This document shows positions 47,301 through 61,590 of a DNA stretch of 64,000 bases, in pieces. Under the pieces are notes generated by a model. It saw only the letters and a program-made list of their open reading frames with translations. It had not been told where the DNA came from and ran no database searches. The stretch lies in contig NW_025064893.1 of the NCBI RefSeq assembly GCF_019112545.1, forward strand, positions 918,878 through 982,877, read 5' to 3'. The stretch is from Guyanagaster necrorhizus (lineage: Eukaryota; Basidiomycota; Agaricomycetes; Agaricales; Physalacriaceae). The translations under genes and the position numbers were made by a program. Numbering within the stretch: position 1 is the stretch's first letter; each line of letters begins with the position of its first letter.

Positions 47301-47525
47301 GAAGATTCGAATACAAACACGAACACGACAACGACAACGACAAAGACTGCTGGCAGTCCCACTGTTTCGCCAAGGGTATCATTTACGGCTTCCCCGACGA
47401 TAGCGTCGCCGCAGTCCTCCCCAAGCATAATGTCCATGCCATCCCCGCATAGATCACCGGAATTGGCATCTGTGCCTGAATGCCGAACAGAAGAGCACTC
47501 GGAGACCACAGGCATGGCTCTATGA
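44328..47525 (+). CDS. AVL9: AVL9, DENN-family late secretory pathway protein
   Basis: Long multi-exon gene, ATG 44328 to TGA 47525. A disordered Ser/Pro/Asp-rich N terminus of about 150 residues precedes the domain start LVLGIALVDFNHLVGPK (joined over an intron), then EDEEVAKILPFLALPDGAHL, YSYFHLVPSGPNPTTIFGIS joined to CNQQIATSALLVKMPDVTR. Further exons carry FHTFRQRTL-like and LQKRILFYGHP-like segments, LPGLLQTLDD, MAYTGLPLDIFGK, PYLPLQQMDMLKE, a SWLCGSTNSIV loop and FEEYITAALASVRYRDF. Near the end are NPLWISEFKNTNAYEVW, then TDPLLFDIVEPRHP. The Ser/Thr-rich tail includes NTNTNTTTTTTK, a low-complexity run. Yeast Avl9 acts in exocytic transport from the Golgi and cell polarity; it belongs to the DENN superfamily. 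Some central exon borders are approximate. Confidence 0.9.
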
Positions 47526-47763
47526 CCTCTGTTCCCTGGTTTTGCCTTGTCTCAGGACTACAGACAGTTTCCAATCAAGCATGGTGCATTTATTTAAAAA
47601 ATTACAGCTCTGAGTTAGCTATAGTCACATATACCCGATATATACACATATAGTACATGCATAATGAACTTGGTCACTCGCCGGACAAAAGAAAAGCGTT
47701 GAATCCCACAAAAGGAAATTGTGACACCCGCTTCTGCGGTTGTCAACTTTCATCGTCGACGGC

Positions 47764-49188
47764 ATGTCGCAAAACAATCATCTCTTTAATCAGCTTTGCG
47801 ATGATCTAGAAACACGCGAAACAGCCAAGGAGATATATCATCTAGCAAATGCCAAGACGCGGCCGGGTTCTGGGTTCGACTTGGGAGCGCTGAGGACTGG
47901 ATTGCCCGCTATTTGCGCGTACATCGCATCCATAAGGCAGGCGTGGCTTCCGTTTTTGCTTTGCCTTTCTTATTTTTGATGAAGGCTCAAAAACAATCAA
48001 ATATCGCGCGTGTCAGCTCAGCAATCATCGTGTTTGAAGCCATCGGATTTTGACAAGGGCGTGGCGGCAGTAGAAAGCGCCCTTGGAGCTGGCGCATCGC
48101 GGCGGAGTCGTTCCAACACAGATGGATTCTACCAAAATCTCATCGAAGAATACGAGCTAACGCCAATCGCCCAGCTCGTCATTAGTTGGGTGCGCAGGAC
48201 AGAGAGTGTCCTTGTCATGAGGGAAGTTTTCAACGTCGACCGGAAAGAAGTCAAATGTGCAGTCTTCTTCTGGGTGTGCAGTTTTCTCAAGGTATGCGAA
48301 TACGTCTATCTACAGGCAGAACTCGTGTTGAAGGCTAGTCAGGACGACGTCGACATCGAGAAGGAAATGTTTCTATCGCAGTTCTCCGTCGATACGAAGA
48401 AATTCGAACTCATTTTTAGGAAGCTGGTCAAGACGGCGGGCTCTCTTGCGCAACAGATTAAAGCTGAGAGGAAGAGCTATGATCCCTCGAAAAAGGTCAC
48501 GCCGTTCTCTACACCCCACGCGTCGCCACGAAAGTCGCCCTCAAAGACGCCTCTCAGAGTGGCACCGTCCAATTCTCCAACGAAACCGAACATCTACGCA
48601 TCATCTCCCATGAAATCCATCGTCCAATCACCCTTCCCACCCTCTACGCCTTCATCGAGGAAATCACCTTCAAGGTCCCTTCGAGTTCCTCCTACAAATG
48701 ACAAACGAAAAGCGGTTGAAGAGGACGACTCTTTGGAGAGTCCTACTAAGAAGCGTAAACTAGAGTCGCCACAACCCACAGAGGAGGTCCTAAAGCAGAG
48801 TCCCCTCAAAAAGCGTAAGGTACAGACGCCGCGTGGCTCTCCGACCAAACTTCTCCCAGTTGTGCAGGAAGACGAGGACGAGAACCTTTTCCAAACCCCG
48901 TCCAAAAAGCGACCGGTTGCTTCGTCTTCCCGCATTTCCCTCTCTCATACACCCTTTCCCCAGCCTCAGTTCTCACCACCCAGCGTCGCAATGGACGTTG
49001 ATGATCTCTTCTCAGAGGAGGAACCTGACCTTGCCCCGCAGCGTCGATTCAGACCAGTGTTCCTCGATGCGAAACAATGGGCAAGTAGTGACCCTCGTTT
49101 GGAATCTATAGCCAAAAAGGCGGATATTGCGAAGCGGGGCATTATCGAGGCTTATGGGCATCCTTTCGAACGATGGCGGAACGGATAA
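47764..49188 (+). CDS. ORC6: Origin recognition complex subunit 6
   Basis: ATG 47764, stop TAA 49186-49188, one clear intron of 42 nt (donor GTGGCT after IRQA, acceptor ATGAAG). Roughly 460 residues. The N-terminal cyclin-box-like repeat includes LETRETAKEIYHLANAKTRP, LPAICAYIASIR, then QQSSCLKPSDFDKG. The second half of that domain has DGFYQNLIEEYELTPIAQL and KEVKCAVFFWVCSFLK. The middle is a basic, Ser/Pro-rich linker with many SP sites (HASPRKSPSKTPLR, SPTKKRKL), candidate CDK targets and nuclear signals. The C terminus has RRFRPVFLDAKQW and KRGIIEAYGHPFERW, typical of ORC6 tails that bind the rest of ORC. Acts at replication origins in MCM loading. An in-frame 24-nt segment at 48292-48315 looks like a tiny intron and is kept as coding here. 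Confidence 0.85.
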
Positions 49189-49918
49189 GAATGATTCTGC
49201 CCCTGGAGGTGCATCTATTATTATTCACATCCAGGGCCCTTATCGGTGACGATGAGTGGCGACTTTTGCAAATTGATATATACTCTTCCCTGTGCCCATC
49301 CTCAGCAAAACGTCTGTGAGAAGTTTGTAATGGGACGCGGTGGCGAGGATTCTTGAATTCGAACGTCGTTCTGTGATGAGTATCAGGCTATCAGTGTCAC
49401 TGTATGACATTGGAAATGTCCTTCCATGTTGTATTCCGTATTTGGCTTCTCGCCCGTTTAGAAATCTTCCTCCTTTCGCTTGTTCGTAATGCCATCCATC
49501 TACTGGTGTATATCCCTTCCCCAGCTGACTGTCAATTTTACTCCCGTACCTGATCATACCTCGAAGATATTGACCATCCACATTAACGGCCCTCAATTCG
49601 GTCACTTGAATATGTGAACTGAAGTTGAACTGAAGTTGAAGGCTCTTTGGAGTCGGCTCTACCGGTCTTGATGTGAGTACCAATCATCCCGGGACCCGTA
49701 CATAGCTATTTGTCACAACGATTGTTACTTCTAATCAGCTTGCGTATCCTACTAACCGGCTGTAGTTACTGTGCTTCGCACAGCATATAGGTATACGATA
49801 ATATCGAACGATCGCTGTTGGATGCGCAGGTCTGAGACGATGTCGGCATATTATTTGGTTGCCGGTGCATAGTCGCAGACAAACAAGAGAGCATACCTCT
49901 CCTTTCACTATCATCGTT
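49189..49918. other. Intergenic with an unassigned minus-strand frame
   Basis: A 147-codon minus-strand frame at 49240-49683 has no ATG at its head and no recognised motif; it could be a terminal exon of an unknown gene or chance. The rest shows nothing. The right end holds the MYND gene promoter. Confidence 0.35.
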
Positions 49919-51119
49919 ATGCCGCACCGCAAGCAGTACTACTCCCTGTTCTCGCCGCCGAGCCTCTCAATGACGGAGCTAGTAAAGACTACTCTTGACC
50001 ATGATTCCACTGACATGCTCATCGACAAATGGCTCGAACATCGCGGCTCGAACCATGACGCTTACCACGACTGGTTTCGCGAGGTCAGAGAACGCAAGCA
50101 TGCTCACTCGCAGAACAAGCAGGCTATCGTCTGGAGCAAAGGAGAATTTGTTCCCGAGAATATCTTCTGCCGCACTGTTGACACGGGGCGACTCATACCT
50201 CTGGACAGGACGTGGACGACCCATGTCTATCATCATAGGTCAATGCAGGAGCGAAAATTGTCCATGATGCCCGTTGTGTTCACCATGGTGCGCGAATCTC
50301 TTTGTGTTATCAAAGAAATTTTGCTTAATTTTACCCAGCTGCCGGAATTGATGATCCTGCGCGGTATGCACGACACGGGCTGTGATGAGATCTTCATCAT
50401 CGTTACCGATCTAAAGCGACAGGAAATGGATGATGTGACCGAGTACTTCAAGCTGGTCTGTCGGCAGGCCTTTGGGCGAACGTGTAAACCCAGCATGGAG
50501 CGAAAAATACAATACGAACGTACGTTTGTTGTCGCTGTCCCTCCTGTTGAGCTCCTTTCACCTTTTCTTAGATATGCGTATAACGCACACACTTGTACGG
50601 CAGAGAAGAAATCCTTGTTTCCCCCAGATTGATCTCACCCTTCGCGCCATCCTTTACGAGAAGCGTCCTCGTTTCATTGTCCTCTTCTCACATCAAACTA
50701 CCTCCTATTCCCAAATCCTCTTCACCCATGCCTCCTTTGTTCCGGACGAGGAAATCTTCTACGATTATCCCACCGGCTGTCCCAATCCCTGCTGCACTGA
50801 AGACTGTGAGATGATCCGTTTTCCCAGGCGTGGCCTAGAAACCGCTTCCGTACTCGAGATCAAACGGGGAGGAAAGTTTGGGCGCAGAATCCGCGCACGC
50901 CAGATGTGTAATTGGATTGAGTGCGACGTATGCTTTGACGAGGAGCCTGCATCGATATCCACTGGTAGCAGTGAGGGGTCTGAGAGCAGCGTTGAGGCGA
51001 GAGATCACAAAGTTGTGGGTCAGACGTGTAGCAAGTGCAAGCTCGTCAAGTACTGCTGTCTGGAGCACCAGAAGAAGGATTGGGAAGAGCATCGACGAGT
51101 TTGTGTGAAGATGACTTAA
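49919..51119 (+). CDS. MYND-type zinc-finger protein
   Basis: ATG 49919; exon 1 runs to QYE, and a 52-nt intron (GTACGT to TTCTTAG) joins in phase 1 to MRITHTLVRQRRN. Stop TAA at 51119. About 380 residues. The N-terminal two thirds have no family I recognise (segments DHDSTDMLIDKWLEHRGS and FKLVCRQAFGRTCKP). The C terminus is a MYND zinc finger with a long insert: CDVC, an acidic Ser-rich loop, CSKC, KYCCLEHQKKDWEEHRRVC. All zinc ligands (Cys and His) are in place. MYND fingers bind proline-rich partners. A second cysteine group (CPNPCCTEDC) lies just before it. Confidence 0.75.
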
Positions 51120-51494
51120 GAGCGACGCGCCCGATGCGATACTTACTTTTCCTGGACTGAATTAGTGATACCCCGCATTTTGCGGCATTTCTCGCATTTC
51201 TACTGACATTTATTACATTGCCCCATCTTGTATATGCTTGCAGAAACTTGTACGTTTTTATGTATGGTTTATTCGCGGACTCCAGTATGAATGATGATAC
51301 TATACTTTCTACTTATTGCCTCCTAGGGTACTCATCTTCCCGTCATCTTAGGTACACGCATCACATATACAGGTTGTCCAAACTTCCTCCATATAGAGTA
51401 TCCAAATCCTTCCTGCTACGCGCAAGTCAAAACCAGCACAAGTTTCCGAGCAAAGCACTGAAAACCTACAAAGAAAAATTACTTGCTGCTTCAA
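51120..51494. other. Convergent intergenic spacer
   Basis: 375 bp between the convergent MYND and membrane-protein genes. It should hold both 3' ends. No other feature seen. Confidence 0.5.
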
Positions 51495-53283
51495 TTAGAA
51501 TGGTATCGGCTTTTCAGCTTCTGTCAGTGGTTTCCCCTTCCCAGGAGGTAGAACGGTCACATCGCCCCCCTCTACGTGTGGCAACGGTGGGACCGGTTGC
51601 CGGCGTTGGAAAGGATCTTCATCAATAAGAGATCGATTATAGATAGAGGAGTACATCGACGTGGCCGGCGACCGAGGTGATAATGGGCTGAGGAACCTGA
51701 CTGACTTGTTGGGTGGCGCAGCAGTCGGCGGTGGCGAGGGTGGATGATCTAGCTTCGCAGGTGGAGACATGACATCAGGGCTCCTCAGCATTGGACACGT
51801 TGACAACCTGGAATCTGCGCTATGTCGGAAATTAGCCGTCGTGGGAGAATCGTCGGAGTATCGGGAGAGCGATGACTGGTACGACGTGGGGCGAAAGAGC
51901 TTGGACGTTTCCTCAGCGTATATCGCGGGGGTGTAGGGCTCTAGCTCGACGCCGGAGTCGATGGTTTTCTCGGCGCCGTGGATTTTGCTGATGTCAGTAG
52001 TTGATCCTGTAAGTGTGTTGTTGTCGTCAAGATAGATATGGGGGATGGAGGTTGCGAACGACTCGTGTCCAGTACCTTGAAGACTTAGGCGGATGGCGTT
52101 CAGTCTACGAGGGGGCCCGATATGCTGTTTCAGCTGGCTACTGCGTTTCTTCCGGAACGTAGAGGAGCCGTCGGGGTATTCAAGGTCGTCGGGATACTCC
52201 ACGTTGCGGTCCATGCGTTGGTGGAGAAACATAACCCCAACGACGAGGTTTATGAATATCAAAGATGCTCCAGACTATGTACATCGTGAGTTGCAATTGA
52301 GAACAGGCCGGGAAAGAAGTCACTTCAATAATTGCGGTCAGGTCTTCCAAAAGTACCACATAGGATTCGTGGATCCAGAAAACCGCATGGACGACACTGA
52401 CCGCAGTAATGATGAGGGCACAAAATAAAAGTATCAGTAACACTCTGTGCTGTGCATGGTAGACTGTGCCTGCGATCAAAGTGACTACCGGCGTAGCCAA
52501 TATGATTAGGTTTGAGAATAATTCAACTGGAATAGTGCCGTTAGACATAATCATATTTGGGCGTAACGGATACATACAAGCAAGCACGGTAATTCTGATA
52601 GTTTGGTCTGTAAATAATCGAGTCAGCTGGCACGGCGAAGGATAAATCAATGACTCACTATCGCATTTGGGTTGTGGTTGGTCTTGCCATGATTCATCTT
52701 GGTCACAAAGGTATATCCTTTGCGCCAGCAACGATGCCCACATCAGAAGGAATAGTACAGACGCAAAGAAAGGTAGCTTTCGAGAAAGAAATCCAGGTGG
52801 TGATGACCTTATAAACGAAAACATTAAGCTCATTCGGCTCAGCCTAAAGATGAGATGTTCGTTATTCGAACACGTTACCAGCCGTAGTTGCTGAACACAT
52901 ACCAAACAATGGACAAGAACGTAGCGCTATCTACCCAATAGGACCTTATTCTGAATAATTCAGATTGGCCAATAGGTCCCACGCCTATAGTGACTTTAGA
53001 GGGAGCACGGAAAGAGGGTAACCACGTACTACGCACCTGGCACGTCTGTGAGAATCCAGTAGCAGACAAGCCACGCCAGCGAGCACACCATGGCTATGCT
53101 CGCGCACGCGTCATCTAACCATAGACGGGCTTTCCGCGATCGGTATGCTAGTCGGAAGAAAGTAAATATCTGTGCTAAGCCATGGAGAACTGTAGCGGTG
53201 ACTTGAAACGACGGATCGTCAATCAGAGATCCTTGACAATATGGAACCAGGCACCTACTCCGCAGAGTCCAGACAGTGATCAT
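51495..53283 (-). CDS. Multi-pass integral membrane protein, Agaricomycete type
   Basis: Minus strand, ATG 53283, stop TAA at 51495-51497. Exons join as: MITVWTLRS to LTDVPG; VGPIGQSELFRIRSYWVD; LSRMSLMFSFIRSSPPGF; a short exon with QTIRITVLA; FELFSNLIILATPVVTLIAG; and SGASLIFINLVVGVMFLHQR to the end. Six to seven hydrophobic helices are visible, including ACASIAMVCSLAWLVCYWIL, FFASVLFLLMWASLLAQRIY, VLLILLFCALIITAVSVVHA and LIFINLVVGVMFLH. The arrangement recalls the fungal rhodopsin-like 7-TM proteins of unknown ligand. The last 230 residues form a cytosolic, Ser/Pro-rich tail (SPPAKLDHPPSPPPTA) with many phosphorylatable sites. Divergent from NNR1. Function not known. Confidence 0.75.
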
Positions 53284-53603
53284 GACCGTGAAGAAGTAAA
53301 CGAGAAACGAATGGAAGTGGTCGGTTAGTGTCTTCAGATTGAAGAGACAAAGTCCCCCTTCTGAATTGTAAATGGAACGTCAGAAGTAGCGGATGGTACG
53401 CCATATGAAATGACCGCAATACCATAGTTACTACATAGCACCCTTGGAAGAACCTTGGAAATGCCGGAGATAGCGGCAGCCACTTCTAGGTCACGCCCCG
53501 TCACGGATAATTCAATTTCGGTTGCTACGCGTTATTTCCCCGAGAGACGCTTCGCAAGCAAACAACGTCACTGCGAGGCACATTGACTCTCCTGAAGATT
53601 AAG
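53284..53603. promoter_or_regulatory. Divergent promoter of the membrane gene and NNR1
   Basis: 320 bp between two start codons on opposite strands. No gene fits in it, so it must carry both promoters and leaders. No specific motif identified. Confidence 0.5.
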
Positions 53604-54687
53604 ATGTCGATTCGCTATCTGTCTGCGAAACTTGCCCAACAAGTTGAATTCTTTCTATACTTTTTGCTTCAAGATACTAATGAAATGAATTGAAGATAGA
53701 TGAAGAGCTCATGAGCGCAGCAGGGGCGTTCAGTCTCGACCAGGCCTGTCGTCAACCTCTTCACGCTTCGATGAAACTGAATCTGACATGTTAGCTCATG
53801 GAACTGGCAGGCCTGGCATGCGCTCAGACGTTGGCCAAGGTTTACGATAAGGACAAGTTCAACCGAGTTCTTGTATGTTGCGGACCGGGTAATCAAGGTA
53901 GGTGTTGCCTCATGCCGCTGATTTATATGCTGATCGATCGCTTCCAAGGTGGGGATGGCCTGGTCGCCGCTCGACATCTCAGTAAGATTACTGTTAAATT
54001 TTTCTCACCGTCTTTTGACGTCCCCGGGTCGAGGTATGTTCGGGTACTCTCCGACAATCTATATGCCGAAAGTGAGTACCGCGCCGTGACTGGGATCAAG
54101 TCGGTAACGTTAATCTCTTTAGCCTGGGTCCAAAGACATATACAAGGTACGCTGCTTCCAACCTTCAAAGCCTCGCTTCACTAACTTTCTCCGAAGCGAC
54201 TGAAGACTCAATGTGATAACATGATGATCAAAACGCTTACACCATCGGTGGATATCGACAGCCTTCGCAGCGCTTTATCTTCTAGCGATGTAATCCTTGA
54301 TGCTATATTTGGCTTCTCTTTCAAGGGTCCTGTTCGAGCGCCCTTTGATGCCGCTTTGCCCTTGATCTCCGAGTCTCGCCTTCCCATCGTCTCCGTCGAC
54401 ATCCCGTCAGGCTGGGATGTCGAGAAAGGGAATGACGCTGGCGTCGGCCTTAATCCTGACGTTCTCATTAGTCTGACGGCTCCGAAAGAAGGCGTAAGGT
54501 CTTTTGAAGGCATTCACTTCCTTGGTGGTCGATTTGTCCCAAAGTGCGCACTCGAGCTATGCTTTACATTGATGTCGTTAAATGAATACACCCCAGGACG
54601 TTGGAAGAAAAGTTCCAACTCAATTTGCCACCGTATCCAGGGTCAGAACAAATTGTCGAACTCCCTCGGCTTTCGCAAAAACTGTAG
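53604..54687 (+). CDS. NNR1: NAD(P)HX epimerase (YjeF N-terminal domain)
   Basis: Start ATG 53604 ([13 protein letters not shown]), stop TAG 54685-54687, about 240 residues over seven exons. Seen in order: [44 protein letters not shown] joined to [11 protein letters not shown] (Rossmann nucleotide site), [12 protein letters not shown] joined to [25 protein letters not shown] (with the metal-binding Asp), [37 protein letters not shown], and the C terminus [13 protein letters not shown]. The family repairs NAD(P)HX, a damaged hydrated cofactor, by epimerising it for a dehydratase; it is often mitochondrial, though no obvious targeting peptide shows here. The intron after SLDQ requires an odd GC donor (GCCTGT). 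Confidence 0.9.
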
Positions 54688-55191
54688 ACCGACAGATTAC
54701 AAATGGTGGTGCTAATGGTGACAGTTCCATTCACTCATCACTCCCAAGGCAAGGACATAGCAATGGACATCAGTTTTCGAACTCCACAGAACTTTCCTCC
54801 TCCGAAGATCGTTTGTTTCATATCGCAGCATGTCACTATTCTTTTTCAATCGTGTGTTTCGTTCCATATTTTGTTCCTTCCCCCGAAACGTGCTTTGGTT
54901 GACTGTCAAAAACATAAGATACATTTCTGCCTTTGTCGATTCTAAATTATTGAACTTGATGAAATTTTGAATCCAAAGGCTGCGGGTATGCATGCCGTAT
55001 GATCTTAGAGGGAGGGAATGTCTGTGGAGAACACTAAGAATTAGAAAACACCTAAATATTAGGATAAGTCGTTTTAGTAGGTTAGAGAGATGACAACTGG
55101 AGCAGAGGATCTTGGCCCGGCTTACGGCCCGATCGGAAAGTCACGCGATGGCGGGCCCAAATACGCGTCCAGCACCTTGGGAGTTGGAACC
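54688..55191. other. Intergenic; nothing recognised
   Basis: About 500 bp between tandem plus-strand genes. The S28 peptidase frame is open from 55090, but the signal-peptide ATG at 55192 is the better start. No other feature seen. Confidence 0.45.
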
Positions 55192-57384
55192 ATGGCGTCG
55201 TCATCACTTGCGATGGTGCTGGCTGCAGTCATCATCTATGTCTCACTAGCCAATGCTCTGGTCGACTTGACAGCTCTTGGGCCTCAAGGCATAAACCTCT
55301 GGAAGTTGCAGCAGCAACAGCAGACGGCAAAGGCATCTTTCACGGTTCAGAATCCGGCCAATAGAGTTGTTGAGGAATTCCCTGTGCAATGGTTCCAGCA
55401 ACCCTTGGATCACTTTGACAATACTTTCGGTCATACTTTCGGTCAGCGATACTGGGTCAATAAACGGCATTACGATCCAGGGACGGGTGGACCTGTAATC
55501 GTATTGGACGGTGGGGAAACCAGTGGCGAGGTTCGTGGATTCTTTACGTATCCTTGTCAGGTCAGCTTGCACATTCACTTTTTGAGTAGGACAGACTCCC
55601 GTTCCTTGACACTGGCATTGTCGAGATTCTGGCAAGGGCCACTGGAGGCCTCGGTGTTGTGCTCGAGCATCGCTACTATGGTTCGATGAAACACCAATTT
55701 TAAGAGCATCTGTTGATCCGAATTTCAATTTTAGGAGACTCCGTCGCGGTGGAGAACTTGACCACGGACTCACTGAGGTGCGTAGTTGATCAAAGCAATG
55801 TTCGCTAGAGAATTGACATTCAAAATCAGATGGCTGAACAACGAACAAGCTGCGGCTGATAGCGCCAATTTCATGGCCAACGTGAAGTTTGACGGTATTG
55901 ATGAAGACCTAACAGCGCCCGGCACACCTTGGATTTACTACGGCGGATCGTACGCAGGTGCAAGGGCCGCTCATATGAAAGTGTTGTACCCTGAGTTGGT
56001 TTTCGGTGCTATTGCGTCTAGCGGTCAGTCGGCACGATATGTCTCGGTATAAATGTCATTAAAGATTCCATAGGTGTAACACACGCCACCATCGTCTACT
56101 GGGAATATTGGGATCTCATCCGTCAAGTTGCCGGACCCAAGTGCTCCTATCATATCCAAAAGTCCATTGCAACTATCGACAGACTGTTGTCCAATAAACT
56201 GCTTGCTCATCCACTTAAAGCGCTATTTGGCCTCTCGGACTTGCAGCACGATGTTGATTTTGTCTCATTGCTTGAGGTAAGTCGGCGGTTTTCTATATGG
56301 ACCTCCGCCGACCTCGTGCTGACTTGCGCGATGGATTGACAGACACCGCTCGGGTATTGGCAGGCAAAATGCTGGGATCCGGCATATGGCAGTAATGTAT
56401 TTGACGAGTTTTGTGACGCGTTGAACAAGCCACCGTTCGGTTTTTTGACGGCTGACGTGGCTGATCTAGACTTTGAGCATCCCGACCGAATGATCTCGCT
56501 TCCTGGAGGCTTATCCCTGGATTTTTCGATTGTCAACTATGCAAATTGGACTAGGCAGGCGGGTTCATTACAAGTGCTCCTCGTAGAGGAAGAAACTTAC
56601 CTTGTTATTTCGTCAGAATGTCGTCTCTACGTGCTCTGAGAATTCCACTCAAGAAGAGGTATGCTTGCAGCTCATCATCGTATTGAAATATACTGATCTT
56701 TGTTCGCAGTGTTTCGGTACTTTCAACGACACTCGTTATGCTGCAACGACTTTGGACCAGACATGGCGGTTATGGCAATTCCAAGTATGCACGCAGTGGG
56801 GCTTTTTCATGACCGCACCTCCACCAGGCTACCCTCGCATTGTTTCCAACTTGATAACATTAGATTATGAGTCGAAGATATGCAAGCAGGTGCGCACGAC
56901 TGCACAGATAGTGAAGATGCTCAAGCATTCATCTCATAACTAGGCATTCCCGCCTGGCAAGTACTTCACTGTGCCACCTCTGCCCAATGTCACGGCTGTC
57001 AACGTTCTCGGAGGCTTTGATATCGCGGCCGACCGTCTGGCAATCATTGATGGTCAAGGTAGGCGAATCCTTCACAGATACCCTTTTAACTTGAGAAGGT
57101 TGCATACTCATTATCATGTAGATGATCCCTGGAGACCTGCGACGCCTCACAGTCAATATGCGATAGACCGTGACGACACTGTGCTACGTCCTTTTAAGTT
57201 GATTCCCCGTATGCTTCTGACTCGTGCGTTTGCTATGTGTCGCTCATTTGTTACAGATGCTGTACATCACTACGATGAGTGGGGGTACAAGAATTTGAGT
57301 ACCGAGCCTCCCAATATTCGAAAGATCCACGGAGAAGAGATTGTCTTCGTCATGGAGTGGTTGAAGGATTGGACACCGCCCTAA
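55192..57384 (+). CDS. Serine peptidase S28 (lysosomal Pro-X carboxypeptidase type)
   Basis: The ATG at 55192 begins a signal peptide (SSSLAMVLAAVIIYVSLANA); an upstream in-frame ATG at 55090 would bury it. Exons join as VEEFPVQWFQQPLDHFDN, GQRYWVNKRHYDPGTGGPV, LDGGETSGE, DRLPFLDTGIVEILARATGG, VVLEHRYYG, VAVENLTTDSLRWLNNEQAA. The nucleophile is in YYGGSYAGARAAHMK (GGSYAG). Later come THATIVYWEYWDLIRQVAG, DAVHHYDEWGYKNLS (catalytic His) and DPWRPATPHSQYA preceded by GGFDIAADR. About 540 residues, the usual S28 size; all exons seem intact. Such enzymes are secreted or vacuolar and cleave after proline, releasing residues from proline-rich peptides. Confidence 0.88.
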
Positions 57385-57836
57385 AAGACCAATGAAACTT
57401 ACTGGTTCCGTTACAGCTATAGGAGTAGCTGTTACGACCCTCGCGACTCTGAAACTGGACACCGTCGCTGTGTGTATATAATGTTTGTGATAATCAGCAT
57501 TGTAAAGTTCCTGCTATGCCACCAGCTGGTCAGTCTGAGTTCACCAACGTTTTACTTCAAGATTATGAGACAGGTACCTAAAAGCCACGTAGACTTGAGA
57601 GGGAGAGAATGATTTGACCACACATCCACTAAATATGTTAGCATCATTTTCGTTATGTACGAAGGGCGACCAATTTCAGTGCGAAATGAGGATACCTTAC
57701 CGAATATCGACACAAGCAGCGGTTGCTCATACTCCGCGGTTTCGTTGTATTTAGTTTATTATTATTATTATTACTATTCCTGCCATCCCCCACGATCGTG
57801 ATCGACTTGTAACTCTTCCTCCTTCCTCTCATCATC
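57385..57836. other. Intergenic with an ATT microsatellite
   Basis: 452 bp between the S28 gene and the sirtuin gene. A run of five to six TTA/ATT triplets lies at about 57755-57772, within 85 bp of the sirtuin start codon. No other motif seen. Confidence 0.6.
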
Positions 57837-60537
<2,701 letters not shown>

Positions 60538-61590
60538 ATTTGTACGACTGGCGGTATGCTGCAATATGTGCTATATGTAACATTTTATGAGTGAAGTCTG
60601 TACATTGTTGGTTCGTTTTATGCCCTCTTAAATATACATGTCATTGGGGGGTTATCCCCGGTGCATCATCTTTTGAGCTGCTTTACGTTACATGCTGAAG
60701 GTACCGTGCCGTGGAATGATATGATGAGATGAGATGAGATAAGTTTTTCTTCCGCCAGTTGCCTTCCTTATATCCCATAGCCAGGTCTGGGACGAACATT
60801 CCCTTCGCTTGCTAGAGCATGGGAGCAGTCCTGATTATCTTGCCAATGCCGCCTACAGATACACAAGCCGTCGTTTTCACACAGGTATTGGGGAAGCTTT
60901 GGAGATGGCGACAGTGATGAAGTGATGTTTGACCTAGGCCCACGGGCGCTGGATCATTGAATAGATATTTTGCAGTATGACTGAGCACGAACAAGTGATT
61001 ATTCAGACAGATGGGTCAGCAGCGCCCAGTATGTAGAGTCTAGACTGGAAGCTGTTTATGATAACCCCAAGTGAGCTCGGAACTTTGTAATTATTAAACT
61101 TTGCACCGAGTGTAGATCTGGAGAAGATAAATTATTATTATACCGTTAGTAGTAATCAAATTACGTTCCTAAAGTCGACGCGAGAGAAGATGAGAGCGAG
61201 CTCAGAGAACCCAAAAGTTGAGGTTCAAGTGACGCCCAGTTGAAAAGATCGGGTTTAGTTGTAAGGCCGGTTTAACCTCATTAGGTTCGATACTTGCTTA
61301 ATGTCACTAGAGTTGATGACAGATGATGATGCCAGTGCGTAAAGCAAAGGTAAGATTGACTAATTAACGATATACTCCTTCGCTCTGGGTATAAGAACAT
61401 TCTACAAAGTCCTAGTATGTTGAAGCTAGGATTGACCATGAGCCAAATGACTGCGATGTGTAGATACTACTAGTCGAAGGAGAAAGACAGAGAAGCGAAG
61501 TAAGAAGGGTAACTAAGGAAGGAAGGAAGGCCTGAGGAGACAGCGAGGCATCACCATAACATAACAGGTATGTAAATCTCATCAATACCA
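60538..61590. other. Intergenic; nothing recognised
   Basis: About 1 kb between convergent genes. Small direct repeats (GATGA/GAGAT near 60720-60740; AAGG near 61520) only. Confidence 0.4.

Noticed and set aside
48594..48935. 113-codon minus-strand frame inside ORC6
   Set aside because: Shadow frame of the basic, Ser/Pro-rich ORC6 linker.
49240..49683. 147-codon minus-strand frame downstream of ORC6
   Set aside because: Begins without ATG and shows no recognisable family; insufficient support for a gene.
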